Assembly (NCBI GenBank): GCA_903824495.1
Contig: CAIJXB010000045.1
Span: 1 to 54,534 of the forward strand
DNA from: an uncultured Chlamydiae bacterium
GTDB taxonomy: Bacteria > Chlamydiota > Chlamydiia > Chlamydiales > Rhabdochlamydiaceae
DNA: 54,534 bases
Reading direction: 5' to 3'
Shown: one piece after another, positions 1 to 11,400 of the stretch
How the letters are laid out: each line of letters begins with the position of its first letter
Numbering within the stretch: position 1 is the first letter of the stretch
Position numbers and translations under genes: made by a program
The notes under the pieces: generated by a model
The model's database searches: none
Seen by the model: only the letters and a program-made list of their open reading frames with translations
What the model was told of the DNA's origin: nothing

Positions 1-2941
1 TACAGGAAATGGCGCCATTACATTTGGAAGCTCTTCAACCATTAATGGAGCTCAAAGCTTAACTCTAACAGCAGGAACGGGAACGGTTACACTTCCTGCT
101 GCAGTTGGAGGAGTAACGCCTCTTACAAACCTTGTTTTTGGGGGAGCCGCTTTAATTCAAGTGGGAGCAAATATTACAGTAACAGGCGCAAACCCTCTTA
201 TATTTCCAGATCCTGTGAATGTAACAGCCGCAAGTGTCATTACATCTAATAGCGCTGCTATTACTTTCAATGGGACACTTGATGGAGTAGGAGCTCTTAC
301 TTTAGCAGGGGGGACTGGGACGATTACATTTTCATCAGCTGTTGGAGCGACTACGCCACTTGGTAGTCTAACAGCGTTTGCTGCTACCATTGTGCAAACA
401 TCTACTGCTACAACCTCAGGACTTTTAAGTTATACAGGAGCCATTGAGATCGCCATTGAGGGAAATATTACAACAAGTGGGGGCTCCATTAGCATGATAG
501 GACCTGTCTTACTTGCAAATAGTCCGACATTTGATACGACAAATAGCGCGCCTACTGGAGCTAATATTAGTTTTTCCTCCACAGTTGATGGAGCAGATGT
601 AACGGAGTCTCTCACACTAACTGCTGGAACTTTAGGGGAGGTGTCTTTTGCGGGTAACGTCGGAGGAAATACTCCACTTGTGGATCTCACCATTACTGCG
701 GCGCTTACTCAAATTGGAGCGAATATTACTGTGACAGGTGCAAATCCACTCACATTTTTAGATCCGGTGAGCATAACAGGTGTAAGTGTGATCACATCAA
801 ACAATGCCAATATTCATTTTAGCAGTACGCTTGACGGCCCAGAATCTCTTTCCTTAGCCGCCGGGACAGGAACACTTACATTCACAGGTGACGTGGGAAG
901 CGTTACACCTCTTGCAAGTTTAACAGCGGCAAGTAGCACCATTACTCAGAGCTCTTCAGTTCAAACGATTGGAGCTGTTACATACACTGGTTTATCTCTT
1001 AATATTGGTGGGAGTATTACGACAAGCGGTGGAGTCATTACGATGGCAGGCCCTGTACTTCTTACAAGTACTGCTGCATTTGATACTACAAATAGTGGAG
1101 GGGCAGCTGCGGGAGCTGACATCAATTTTTCTACGACTCTTGATGGAGCGCAGTCTCTTACCCTTACAGCAGGAATCGCTGGAGTGATCACATTCACAGA
1201 CGCTGTAGGAGGGATCGCTCCTCTTACAAACCTTGCTTTTGAGAATGCAGGGCTTATTCAAATTGGAGATAACATCACTGTAACAGGAGCCAATCCACTC
1301 ACCTTCTCAGCGCCAGTGAGTTTAATAGGAGTGAGTACAATCTTATCAAATAGTGGCGATATAACATTTAGCTCCACACTCGATGGCTCTCATATCCTTA
1401 CGTTGCTAGGAGGAAGTGGAGAGGTTACATTTGTAGGTAGCGTTGGAGGAAATGTTGTTCTTCCAAGCTTAACAGTAACAAGCGCTACTATTACTCAAGA
1501 ATGTGCTTTGATAAGCTCTGGAGCTGTTATTTATATAAATACAGGTCTTGCAACAATTGGAGGGAGCATTTCAGCAGGATCGTTCCACCAAAGTGGGGGA
1601 GGGACAGTTTTTTTGGAAGACGGTATTCTTGTAACATCATCCATTTTCTTTGCGGATTCAATCACTTTTAATAAATCCATTTTGCTTACAGCAGAAGGAA
1701 CTGGAGGGATTACTTTGCAAAGTGCGATGGTACCAACTTCAGATGGGATCTACGATCTGACTCTTTCAGCTGCTGCTGGAAGTATAACAGCTCTGCAGCT
1801 CGGATCTCCATCCGAGTACATCGATGTATTAACACTCATTACAAGATCGCTTAACGTTACATCTATTTATGCGCATACCGTCATACAAAATGGATCGGAT
1901 ACGATCAATTCAAACATCACAGCGCCTGGCGCTGCTTTTATTTTTTCGAGTCCGACCACAGTGGAAGTTGGAACCTTTACAATTGATGTAAGTGGAGGAA
2001 GCCTTCCAGGAAGTATTACCTTTGCATCCACTTTAGATGGACCTGGCAGCCTCAATTTTATTTTGGGAGATGGAAGTTTAACGTTTGAGGATAGTGTCGG
2101 TGGAATTGTAGCTTTTGGAAATGCAAGCATCACAAGCGCTCAAAACGTTTTAGTATCTAGAGATTTTACAGGAAGCAGTTTTACTCAAGTGGCGGGGACT
2201 GGTACGACAACAATTGAAGGAACGATGAAAACAACGACATCTGCTGGAGTTTCTTTAACGGGAGCGATCTTTAACATTACAGGTCCTATCATCACCACAG
2301 GATCAGGTCCTGTGACTTTTGATAACAGCGGTCTTTTGACGCTTTCAAGTATGGTGAGAGGGGATGGATCTGTTTCTCAAACAGGCAGTGGAGCTGTGCA
2401 TTTAGCAAGTACGATTATGACAACAAACCCAATTGCAGCTTCTGCTAGTATAGCTTTTACAGGTCCTATTACTTTGATAGATGACGTAGTGCTAAATACA
2501 TCTATAGGCGGAGGCACCATTACATTTGGGGCCTTAGCCACAATTAATGGCCTTTACAACTTGTCTTTTATAGCAGGAAGTGGAGATATCGTTTTAGCTG
2601 GAGAGGTCGGAGGTTTGACTCCTTTAAATATTTTGACAATTTATAGTACAGACGATCTTACCTTGCCTGTGACTACTGTAGCTGCTTTAAAACAAGCAGC
2701 AGGTACTGGCACAACAACGATAGGCGGAGCCTTAATCACAACCGGAAATTCTGGAGTAGACCTAACTGGAAACATCTTTACGATTAATGCTTTGATCCAA
2801 ACTCTAGGAAAAGGTCCTGTTATATTCCAAAATACAGGGCTACTCACACTCAGTTCAGGCGCTCAAATTAAAGCCGCAGGCGCATTCATACGAAAGGGAA
2901 CAAGTATTACAAGTCTATCCGGAAACATCACGAGTCGTTAA
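1..2941 (+). CDS. Filamentous-haemagglutinin-like TpsA exoprotein, 5' end outside window
   Basis: The reading frame (codons begin at base 2) is open from the window edge to a TAA at 2939-2941, so at least 979 residues are visible and the N-terminus is missing. The GTG at 161 is only an internal codon. The product is an all-beta repeat protein rich in Thr, Ser, Gly, Ala and Ile, with recurring short strands of the types NITVTGANPL, ITFSSTLDG and SLTLTAGTGT. This is what the fibrous shaft of TPS exoproteins looks like. There is no Cys-rich or enzymatic domain. The C-terminal ~450 residues match the end of the next gene module by module (QLGSPSEYI, TLDGPGSL, GSSFTQVAGTGTTT, LGKGPV). The two are therefore tandem paralogues. 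The next gene starts 8 bases downstream, so both are probably co-transcribed. The missing N-terminus is expected to hold a signal peptide and TPS domain; this is inference. Confidence 0.85.
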   Translation, partial: TGNGAITFGSSSTINGAQSLTLTAGTGTVTLPAAVGGVTPLTNLVFGGAALIQVGANITVTGANPLIFPDPVNVTAASVITSNSAAITFNGTLDGVGALTLAGGTGTITFSSAVGATTPLGSLTAFAATIVQTSTATTSGLLSYTGAIEIAIEGNITTSGGSISMIGPVLLANSPTFDTTNSAPTGANISFSSTVDGADVTESLTLTAGTLGEVSFAGNVGGNTPLVDLTITAALTQIGANITVTGANPLTFLDPVSITGVSVITSNNANIHFSSTLDGPESLSLAAGTGTLTFTGDVGSVTPLASLTAASSTITQSSSVQTIGAVTYTGLSLNIGGSITTSGGVITMAGPVLLTSTAAFDTTNSGGAAAGADINFSTTLDGAQSLTLTAGIAGVITFTDAVGGIAPLTNLAFENAGLIQIGDNITVTGANPLTFSAPVSLIGVSTILSNSGDITFSSTLDGSHILTLLGGSGEVTFVGSVGGNVVLPSLTVTSATITQECALISSGAVIYINTGLATIGGSISAGSFHQSGGGTVFLEDGILVTSSIFFADSITFNKSILLTAEGTGGITLQSAMVPTSDGIYDLTLSAAAGSITALQLGSPSEYIDVLTLITRSLNVTSIYAHTVIQNGSDTINSNITAPGAAFIFSSPTTVEVGTFTIDVSGGSLPGSITFASTLDGPGSLNFILGDGSLTFEDSVGGIVAFGNASITSAQNVLVSRDFTGSSFTQVAGTGTTTIEGTMKTTTSAGVSLTGAIFNITGPIITTGSGPVTFDNSGLLTLSSMVRGDGSVSQTGSGAVHLASTIMTTNPIAASASIAFTGPITLIDDVVLNTSIGGGTITFGALATINGLYNLSFIAGSGDIVLAGEVGGLTPLNILTIYSTDDLTLPVTTVAALKQAAGTGTTTIGGALITTGNSGVDLTGNIFTINALIQTLGKGPVIFQNTGLLTLSSGAQIKAAGAFIRKGTSITSLSGNITSR

Positions 2942-2949
2942 GGAGAAGA

Positions 2950-5900
2950 ATGAAGAAAATTTTTGCAGCGCACCTGTTATCTTTTTTACTGCTTCCTATC
3001 AGTATTACAGCCTTGCCACAAGGGGAGAGAGTAATAGAGGGAGAAGCAGAGTTTTATCTTGATGGAAATACCTATGCGATCCATGCAGCTGACAAGACCA
3101 TTATTTCCTACGATAGCTTTAACGTAGGAAAGCAAGAGGAGCTTCGCATTATTCAACCCTCAAAAGATGCGACATTACTTAATAGAGTTATAGGACCTGA
3201 TCCTTCTCAAATTTTAGGAAATATTTCTTCTAATGGAAAAATTTTTCTCGTCAACCCTCACGGTGTCTATTTTGGTAAGAATGCAACTGTTGACACAGGG
3301 TCGCTCATAGTTTCAACGCTCGACATATTGGATCAGGATTTTCTAGAAAATCGGTTTTCTTTTCATGCCAAAGAAGGGATCTCCGGATTCATTTATAACG
3401 AAGGAATGATTTCAGCCTCCGATGTTGTTTTGATTTCTCCTCATATAAAAAATGAGGGAGTCATTCACGCAAGCATTAACAAAGTTGTTTTAGCATCTGG
3501 AGAAGCTGTGACCCTCACCTTTTCAGGTGATGGACTCATGAGCTTTGAAATCAAAGAGGGTGTAAAAGAAGGGTTCATTGAACATTTAGGAAGCATAGAG
3601 GCTCAGGAAGTATTTATCCGTGTAGCGCAAGCCAAAGAAATGATGCAAAATGTGATCAACCTAGATGGGCTTGTTGAGGGAAATATTCTCACCGAGGAAA
3701 ATGGCAAAGTTCGTATCGCACGCCAAAGTAGCATCAAAGCAAGAGACGTATTTATAGAAGGAGATAAGGTTTCTATAGAGGGGAAAATCGATGTTTCAAG
3801 TGAAACAAGGGGAGGAACTCTTCACATCTTAGGAGATCATCTTGAGCTGCGAGGAGCTGCAATCGATGCAACAGGCGGAACCGTTTTAATTGGAGGTGAG
3901 TACAAAGGGGAAGGAACTTTAAGAGCGGCTCTTACAAATTTCATGGATGAAACCTCGTGCATTAGGGCTGATGGAAAAGGTAGTAGAGTCATTCTTTGGT
4001 CAGATGATACCACTGTTTTTAACGGGAAGATCTTTGCTAAAGATGGATTTGTTGAAACCTCCGGCAAAAAAATCTTAAATGTTTTGACAGGACATGTCAC
4101 AGCAGAAACATGGCTTCTTGATCCTACAAATCTTGTCATTGCTTCAAGTGGAGGCGCGAGCTTGCCTCTTACTTGCGCAGGTGTAGGGACCTCGACCCTT
4201 TCAACAGCAACAATTGCGGCAGCAACAGCCAATGTGATCTTATGTGCGACAAGCACCATCACACAAAATGCAGATGCAGCGATTACTGTGCCAACTGGTT
4301 TTACGCTCTCCTTTCAAGGAAGCGGAGGGACCATTAGTACAACTCTTAATACAAACATTACCACACATGGGCAGACGGTTACTTTTACAAATACAAGCGT
4401 AACTCTAGGCTCTTCTGTAACAATCGATACAACAAATGCGGGGGGATCAACAGGTGCAAATATTACGTTTGATTCTACAGCAACTATTGATGGGGATCAT
4501 AACCTGACTTTGACGGTAGGAACTGGCACCGTATCGTTTGGGGCTGATATAGGAGCTAGCACGCCACTTTCTAGTTTAACGGTGACGGGAGGAACGGTTA
4601 CTCAAATCGCTACATCTAAAATAGCAGGGGCTTTAAGTTATACAGGATCTGCAGCGATTAACATTGAGGGAAATATCACAACAGGAGGTGGAACAATCGA
4701 TATGATCGGACCTGTTACCCTTTCTGGTGATCCGACTTTTGATGCTACAGATAGCGGAGATGAGGCGTTTGGTGCGAACATTACGTTTACAGGAACTTTG
4801 AATGGATCTACCTCATTAACTTTGAAAGCAGGAGATGCCGGGATTGTGGAGTTTTCTGGAATCACCGGAGGGAGCGCCGCTCTTACAAATGCTATTTTTA
4901 CAAGCGCTGGACTCATTGAAATTGGAGCGAACTTTACAGTAGATGGAAGCAATACGCTTAACTTTTCAGAAGCGGTGAGGATCATGTCTACAGCTACGAT
5001 TGCGTCGAACGGTGCGGACATCAACTTTAACGAAACGGTGAATGGGACCCACGCTCTTACGATCCTTGGAGGAGCAGGGACGGTTACTTTTTCAGAACCT
5101 GTTGGTACAGGCTTGCCCCTTACTAGCTTGGCATTGACAAGTAGCAACATTGTGCAAAATAGTTCAGTAACAAGCTCTGGAGCTGTAACCTATACAAATA
5201 CAGCTCTTGCATTGATCGATGGGAATATTACAGCAGGCTCTTTCACGCAATCAGGGGGAGGGACTGTGTCACTCGGAGCTTCTATTACCGCAACATCAAC
5301 CATTCACTTCACCAATACGATTACTTTTAATGCTGCGATTTCGCTTACGGCCTCAGGAGCCGGGGGGATTGTATTGAATAGCACAATGATCCCAACGATC
5401 GATGGGGCGTTCAACCTTACTTTCTTTGCTCTTGCAGGTTCTATAACGGGGCCTCAACTTGGATCTCCTTCTGAATACATCAATACGTTGACACTGACAG
5501 CAAAAGCGCTCAATGTCTCCTCTATTTATGCCAATAACATCATAGAAAATGGATCAGAAACAATCAGCTCAGACATCACAGCCCCTGGTGCGTATTTACT
5601 TTTCTCTAATCCCACAACTGTTGCAGCTGGAGTTTTTACCATTGATGTAACAGGAGGAACGGCTCCTGGAGGTGTTACCTTTGCCTCTACATTAGATGGG
5701 CCCGGTAGTCTGGCATTTGTTATCGGTGGGGGTAATTTAACCTTCGATGGGAACATAGGGGGAATTACAGCGTTTGGAGATATAGCGATTGCAAGTGTCC
5801 AAAATGTTATGGTTGCAGGATCCTTTATAGGAAGCTCCTTTACGCAAGTGACAGGAGGAGGAACTTTGACAATTGCAGGGACTATGACCACAAGTTCTTC

Positions 5901-6600
5901 TACGGGAGTTTCTTTAACAGGAACCATCATGGATATTACTGGTTCTATCACAACCTCGGCCTCAGGCCCCGTTGCTTTTGATAATACGGATCTACTAACA
6001 ATCACTGGTAGTATCAATGCGAATGGCCCTGTATCTCAAACAGGAGGTGGAACAGTTTCACTCGGAAATACTATTACTACAACAAATGCACTTGCAGCCT
6101 CTGGTGCAGTGTCTTTTACAAACCCCGTAACCTTGATTGATGACGTTGTCATCAATACGATTGTAGGAGATGCAGATATTACATTCGGCTCCCTTGCTAC
6201 CGTTGATGGTCTTGAAAATTTTTCTCTTATTGCAGGGAGTGGGGATATTTCTTTGGGGGCAGAGATCGGAGGACTCACTCCGATCGATGCTTTTACTATT
6301 TATAGCGCCACGAATCTCACCCTACCAGCCCTTACAGCTTCTTCTCTACTTCAAGTGGCAGGCACAGGAACTACAACACTTGGTGGCGCCGTAACGACAA
6401 TAGGAGATGCCGGAGTTGTGATTGTAGGAAACATTTTCAATGTGAATGCTCCTATTGAAACACTTGGAAAGGGCCCTATCATTTTGCAAAATAGTGGACT
6501 GCTTACAATCAGCTCTAGCGCTACCATTAACGCTGCCAGTATTTTTTTGCAGACAGGATCAGGAAGTGTGAACGTGTCCGGGAATGTTACAGCTCACTAA
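2950..6600 (+). CDS. TpsA exoprotein with filamentous haemagglutinin N-terminal domain
   Basis: This 1216-residue protein is a two-partner secretion exoprotein, probably a surface adhesin. Residues 1-21 form a signal peptide (MKKIF..., hydrophobic core, likely cleavage after SITA). Residues ~22-270 are the haemagglutination-activity (TPS) domain, with the diagnostic NPHGVYFGKN stretch (a variant of the NPNGI motif) and VDTGSL. A linker follows (GGTLHILGDHLEL, GFVETSGK, WLLDPTNLVI) that is typical of this family. From ~430 to the end come Thr/Ser/Gly-rich beta-repeats paralogous to the preceding gene. An AGGAG lies 4 bases before the ATG. The gene is 8 bases downstream of its paralogue and 65 bases upstream of the TpsB gene, so the cognate transporter is adjacent. 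No adhesion target can be read from the sequence. Confidence 0.92.
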   Translation: MKKIFAAHLLSFLLLPISITALPQGERVIEGEAEFYLDGNTYAIHAADKTIISYDSFNVGKQEELRIIQPSKDATLLNRVIGPDPSQILGNISSNGKIFLVNPHGVYFGKNATVDTGSLIVSTLDILDQDFLENRFSFHAKEGISGFIYNEGMISASDVVLISPHIKNEGVIHASINKVVLASGEAVTLTFSGDGLMSFEIKEGVKEGFIEHLGSIEAQEVFIRVAQAKEMMQNVINLDGLVEGNILTEENGKVRIARQSSIKARDVFIEGDKVSIEGKIDVSSETRGGTLHILGDHLELRGAAIDATGGTVLIGGEYKGEGTLRAALTNFMDETSCIRADGKGSRVILWSDDTTVFNGKIFAKDGFVETSGKKILNVLTGHVTAETWLLDPTNLVIASSGGASLPLTCAGVGTSTLSTATIAAATANVILCATSTITQNADAAITVPTGFTLSFQGSGGTISTTLNTNITTHGQTVTFTNTSVTLGSSVTIDTTNAGGSTGANITFDSTATIDGDHNLTLTVGTGTVSFGADIGASTPLSSLTVTGGTVTQIATSKIAGALSYTGSAAINIEGNITTGGGTIDMIGPVTLSGDPTFDATDSGDEAFGANITFTGTLNGSTSLTLKAGDAGIVEFSGITGGSAALTNAIFTSAGLIEIGANFTVDGSNTLNFSEAVRIMSTATIASNGADINFNETVNGTHALTILGGAGTVTFSEPVGTGLPLTSLALTSSNIVQNSSVTSSGAVTYTNTALALIDGNITAGSFTQSGGGTVSLGASITATSTIHFTNTITFNAAISLTASGAGGIVLNSTMIPTIDGAFNLTFFALAGSITGPQLGSPSEYINTLTLTAKALNVSSIYANNIIENGSETISSDITAPGAYLLFSNPTTVAAGVFTIDVTGGTAPGGVTFASTLDGPGSLAFVIGGGNLTFDGNIGGITAFGDIAIASVQNVMVAGSFIGSSFTQVTGGGTLTIAGTMTTSSSTGVSLTGTIMDITGSITTSASGPVAFDNTDLLTITGSINANGPVSQTGGGTVSLGNTITTTNALAASGAVSFTNPVTLIDDVVINTIVGDADITFGSLATVDGLENFSLIAGSGDISLGAEIGGLTPIDAFTIYSATNLTLPALTASSLLQVAGTGTTTLGGAVTTIGDAGVVIVGNIFNVNAPIETLGKGPIILQNSGLLTISSSATINAASIFLQTGSGSVNVSGNVTAH

Positions 6601-6665
6601 AGGTTCTTAATTAAAAATGTGGAATTTATTTTCTAATCAGGGCATAAAGACTTATCTTAAGGTAT

Positions 6666-8390
6666 ATGAAATTGGGTATTATGACGCCTAGACGCTACGG
6701 ACTTTACTTCGCATCCATTATTCCTTCCATGCTCGCTGCTGCCCCTTTGCAAGTTCCTTCTTCTTCCGGAGGGATTATTGATAAAGAGATCGAGCAGCAA
6801 TATGAAGTAAAGCCGCTTTCACCAGACAAAGAGATCCCTTTTGTAGAAGTTGAAATTCCAGAGCAAACACTCGATATGCCGGCTTTTCAAAAGGTGTTCA
6901 TTAAAAAAATTGAAGTGGCAGATGGCAAGATCTTTTCTTCAAAAGATCTAAAAGAGATTTTATCATCTTTTGAAGATAGAGATCTTTCCATGCGGGATAT
7001 GAATGAGCTTTGTCAAAAAATTCAAGCCAAGTATGCAAAAGAGGGATATTTTTTAGTCCGCGTGTATCTTCCTGAGCAGGACATCGAAGACGGGGTGTTA
7101 CATGTTAAGGTGTTAGAAGCAAAGCTGGGCTCTGTTGAGGTTATCGGTAACAAATATTACAAGTCTAAGTTCATCGCTTCTTATGTAGAGCGCTTTATCG
7201 GAAAGACCCTCAACTATAATGACTTATTAAAAGCGCTGCTTCTCATCAACGAAAATACTGATCTTCAAGTCGGTGCTATTTTTAGAAAGGGAAAAGAGTT
7301 CGGTACTGTTGACATGATTTTAAGGGCTCATGATGAAGCCCCTATGCACATCAATGTAGATGGTAACAACTACGGCTCAAGAGTAACCTCAATTGGACGC
7401 TCCGGTGTCAGAGGCGATTTTGGAAACTTTTTCTTTAACGGTGATACGTTGTCACTCATCGGTGCATTTGGAATCCCTTTAGACAGACTTCGTTTTGTAG
7501 ATGGGATCTACACGGTGCCTTTGAATAGAAGAGGATCTGAACTTGAGCTTTCGTATTTGTATTCTGATTTTGACGTAGGACAGCTGCAAGAACTTAACCT
7601 CTCTGGAAAGACGCAAGTTGCAGCCACTAAGTTCACGCAAGCTCTGCAAAGGACAAAGCAGCTCAACACGGATATCTATACAGGCTTTGAGTACAAACAA
7701 ATCAAAAACTTCCAGCAGAGCCAAGTATCTGCTTACGATAAATTGAGAGTTGTTTCTTTAGGATGCAGCGTTGATTATGTCGATTCCGTAGCAGGGCGCA
7801 ACGTGGCAAACATCGTCGCCTTCGGAGGCATCCCTAATTTTCTTGGAGGCCTACATGCGATTGATAGCGATTTATGCAGCCGTCAGGGAGCTGGGGGGCG
7901 GTTTATCTATATTGATGCGAACTACCAACGAATCCAAAGATTGCCAGCTTCTTGTTTCTTATTTTTAAATTTCCAAGGACAAGCTTCCTTTTATAAACTG
8001 CCGCTTTCAGAAGAATTTTATATAGGTGGTATCAATACTGTTAGGGGATATCCACTTGCGGTGTCTTTAGGAGATTCTGGCTTTTGTGCGAATGTGGAAT
8101 TTAGAGCGCCCCCTCCATTTCCCAAATGGAAAATACCCCATACAAAAAAAAGGTTCGGGGAAGTTTTGCAGTTTGTAGGTTTTGTTGATCATGGTGAAAC
8201 ATTCGAATATGGCAATGCCATCAATGATCAATCGAATCGCGCTTTTCTAACAAGCGTCGGAGTTGGAGCTAGAATTTTTGGCCCATGGAACTTCAATTGC
8301 AGTATGGATGTTGGCTTTCCGCTAACGGACCATCAATATAAAACGCAAGATGCTATTTTCTACTTTAAGCTCGGCTTAAAGATTATCTAA
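6666..8390 (+). CDS. TpsB outer-membrane transporter of the two-partner secretion system (FhaC/ShlB family)
   Basis: This 574-residue Omp85-superfamily protein would export the neighbouring TpsA proteins across the outer membrane. A hydrophobic N-terminal signal segment (residues ~8-26) precedes a linker. Two POTRA domains follow, at ~77-153 (FIKKIEVADGKIF ... VLHVKVLEAKLG) and ~155-222 (SVEVIGNKYY ... VDMILRAHDE). A 16-strand-type barrel fills the rest, with repeated amphipathic strands and the loop-6 signature VRGY at residues 459-462. Length matches FhaC/ShlB (about 550-580). The AAGG before the ATG is only a few bases away, so initiation is weak; ATG at 6681 is a possible alternative. It lies 65 bases after a TpsA gene and its stop is 10 bases from the stop of the giant convergent TpsA. 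It is the only TpsB in the window, against three TpsA genes. Confidence 0.93.
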   Translation: MKLGIMTPRRYGLYFASIIPSMLAAAPLQVPSSSGGIIDKEIEQQYEVKPLSPDKEIPFVEVEIPEQTLDMPAFQKVFIKKIEVADGKIFSSKDLKEILSSFEDRDLSMRDMNELCQKIQAKYAKEGYFLVRVYLPEQDIEDGVLHVKVLEAKLGSVEVIGNKYYKSKFIASYVERFIGKTLNYNDLLKALLLINENTDLQVGAIFRKGKEFGTVDMILRAHDEAPMHINVDGNNYGSRVTSIGRSGVRGDFGNFFFNGDTLSLIGAFGIPLDRLRFVDGIYTVPLNRRGSELELSYLYSDFDVGQLQELNLSGKTQVAATKFTQALQRTKQLNTDIYTGFEYKQIKNFQQSQVSAYDKLRVVSLGCSVDYVDSVAGRNVANIVAFGGIPNFLGGLHAIDSDLCSRQGAGGRFIYIDANYQRIQRLPASCFLFLNFQGQASFYKLPLSEEFYIGGINTVRGYPLAVSLGDSGFCANVEFRAPPPFPKWKIPHTKKRFGEVLQFVGFVDHGETFEYGNAINDQSNRAFLTSVGVGARIFGPWNFNCSMDVGFPLTDHQYKTQDAIFYFKLGLKII

Positions 8391-8400
8391 TTTAATCTAA

Positions 8401-11400
8401 CTAAAGAGCCCAGATGGATCCTTTCCAAGGAGTAACCATTTCATCTGTAATGAGACCTGGGTCAAAATACCAAGGGGCGCTCAAGGTGTCTTTTTCTTTC
8501 CAATAATTTGTGTAGATTCCTGGAATGTACTCAAAGTAGGGATTGAAGACTGTTGGGATGATTTCTAAGATGCTATTGGCATAGATGAGGGGAACGTTGA
8601 TATATCTTGCTCTCATGACGAGTCTATTGATGTACTCAGTAGGAGATCCCAGCTGAGGTCCAATGATAGATCCGTTTCTTGCCGAAAGAGTCAGATTATA
8701 AATTCTTGTTGATGTCGGAATGATAGGACTTTCGAAAAGAATTCCTCCAGATCCCCCCGCAGTCAGTGATAAAGAAGTATTAAAGCTCACAGGATCTGTT
8801 AATTGAATGAACGAGCTAGCATTGATTCCTGCTTCAAGAAGAACGCTTCCTCCTCCACTTTGTGTGAAGGATCCTGTTGAGATCATTCCAGAGATTGTAG
8901 CAAGACCTGAGTTTATATAGGTTACAGCTCCAGAGCTTGTTACTGAGCTATTTTGATTAATGATACCTGCAATCACTGTTAAGTCTGAGAGGGGGATTAT
9001 ATTGCCCATAGGACTTGAAAATGTAACAGTCCCAATTCCAGCATTGATGGTTGGATCGATGCTTCCATCAAACGTACTTTCAAAGGTGATGTCAGCGTTA
9101 TTAGAGGTAATGGTACTTATGCCAGCGATTCTCACAGGCGCAGAGAAAATAAGAGGATGAGCGCCTGATACGGTTATATCAGATTTAATTTCAATGAGCC
9201 CGGCGCTCCCAAAGACGAGATTTACAAGTGGAGTTGTTCCCCCAATAGGTCCACCTAAAAAGATAGTTCCAGATCCTGCTGTCAAAGATAAGATTTCTGC
9301 TCCATCGATAGTAGAAGAGGAGCCAAACGTAATACTTCCATTGCCTGTCACCGTATTGATAGTGACAGAGCTTGCTAAAGCAATCGCGGCATTTAAAGAA
9401 ACTCCGGTAGAGGTAGTTGTGGTGATTGTTCCTGAAATTGTCGTCACTCCAGTTCCGGCTGTTTGAGTGAAGGAGCTTCCTGTAAAGCCTGCAGCAATTG
9501 TCACATCATGAGCGCTTGAGATGATCAGATCTCCAAATGGAGTAATACTTCCGATTGCGCCATTAAAGATTAGGTTCCCGGCTCCAACATCGAAGGTAAG
9601 TCCTCCAGGCCCATCTAAAGTATCAGCAAAGGTAATACTTCCAGCAGAGACTCCACCTGTTACATCAATGATGAAATGCCCAGATACAACGGTTGTTGGA
9701 GTAGAGAAGAGTAGGTGGGCTCCGGGGGATATGATATTGGCGCTAATAGTACCTGCTGTGTGAGGATTGTAGGTATGTGCATAAATGAGAAGTGGTGGGA
9801 TAACGATACTTTGCGCTGTTATTGTTAAAGTATTGATGAATTTCGAAGGGGATCCAAGCTGTGGAGCTGCAACGCCTCCGCCTGTTACGGTAAAGGTCAA
9901 ATCAAATGCACTGTCAATTGTAGGAATGACAGGGCTATCAAAGAGCATGCCTCCAATTCCTGCTGCAGTTAAAGAGACCGTAGTATTGAAGTCGATAGGA
10001 TCTGCTGCGTGGATAGAGGTCATTGAATTTATATCAGCCCCTAGCAAGACTGTTCCTCCACCGCTTTGAACTAAAGACCCTATTGTAAGAGTTCCTCCGA
10101 TGGTAAGAAGGCCTGTGTTAGTGTAGTGGACATCTCCTGTAGTTGTAAGAGCTCCGCTTTGAGTGATTGCAGCAGCGCTAGCACTCAAAGCTGTAAGTGG
10201 GGTTGTCCCTCCAACAATGCCAGTGAAAACGATATTTCCAGTCCCAGCTGTTAAGGTTAGTGTTTGAGCTCCATCAAGTGTTCCTCCAAAGGAGATCAGA
10301 CCATTATTAGTGCTTGTGTCAATAGCAATGGACGTAGTTAAAACAGTCGGAACGCTATTTGTGATTGTGAAGGAGTTTGCTGTGATGTTTGCGGACATGT
10401 TCACACTTCCAGTTCCAGCGGATGCCGATGAAATGAGAAGGCTCCCAAGTCTTGTAGTGGCACCAACAGCTCCAGCAAAAGTTATGGTTCCATTGGTTCC
10501 TGCATTTAAAGTAAGAGCTTGAGATCCAGCAGAGGTCCCATCGATTGTGCCACCAAAAGAGATCGCTCCATTACTTGCGCTTGTATTGATAGTGCTTGAT
10601 GCCGCTAAAGTAGTAGGTACGGCATTTGTCACAGTGAAGGAATTTGCAGAAATATTTCCTCCGATACTAAGAGTACTGCTTCCGGCTGCTGAAGAAATGG
10701 TAAAAGCTCCGAGTCTAGTTGTTGCTCCAATAGCGCCTGTTAAGGTAATGGCTCCACTTGATCCTGCATTTAAAGTGAGGGATTGAGAGCCAGCTGATGC
10801 TGCATTGATGGTGCCACCAAAAGAGATGGCTCCACTCGTAGCGCTTGTATTGATGATACTGGATCCCGTTAGAACCGTTGGTACCACATTTGTCACAGTG
10901 AAGGAGCTTGCTGTGATGTTGGCTCCGATGTTGACACTGCCAGTTCCTGCGGATGCGGAGGAAACAAGAAGGCTCCCAAGTCTTGTGGTGGCGCCAACAG
11001 CTCCGTTAAAGGTGATGGTTCCATTGGTTCCAGCATTCAACGTAAGAGCTTGTGTCCCAGCTGTAGTTGCATCGATGGCGCCGCCAAAAGATATGGCTCC
11101 ATTATTCGCGCTTGTATTGATGATGCTAGATCCTGTTAGAACTGTGGAAACAGCATTTGTGATTGTAAAAGAGTTTGCCGTGATATTGTTGCCAATATTT
11201 ACACTGCTGGTTCCGGCTATTGATGCAACAAGTATTGCTCCAAGTCTAGTTGTTCCTCCAACAGCTCCAGTAAAAGTGATAGCGCCACTAGATCCCGCTG
11301 TTAAAGTCAGGGCTTGAACCCCAGCTGCTGTGGCATCAACTGTTCCACCAAAAAAGATCGCTCCATTATTAGCACTTGTGTTGATTGCAATCGTTGCAGC

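Noticed and set aside
161..2941. A gene starting at GTG 161
   Set aside because: The frame is open to the window edge, the codon lies inside a repeat, and there is no ribosome site. The gene begins outside the window.
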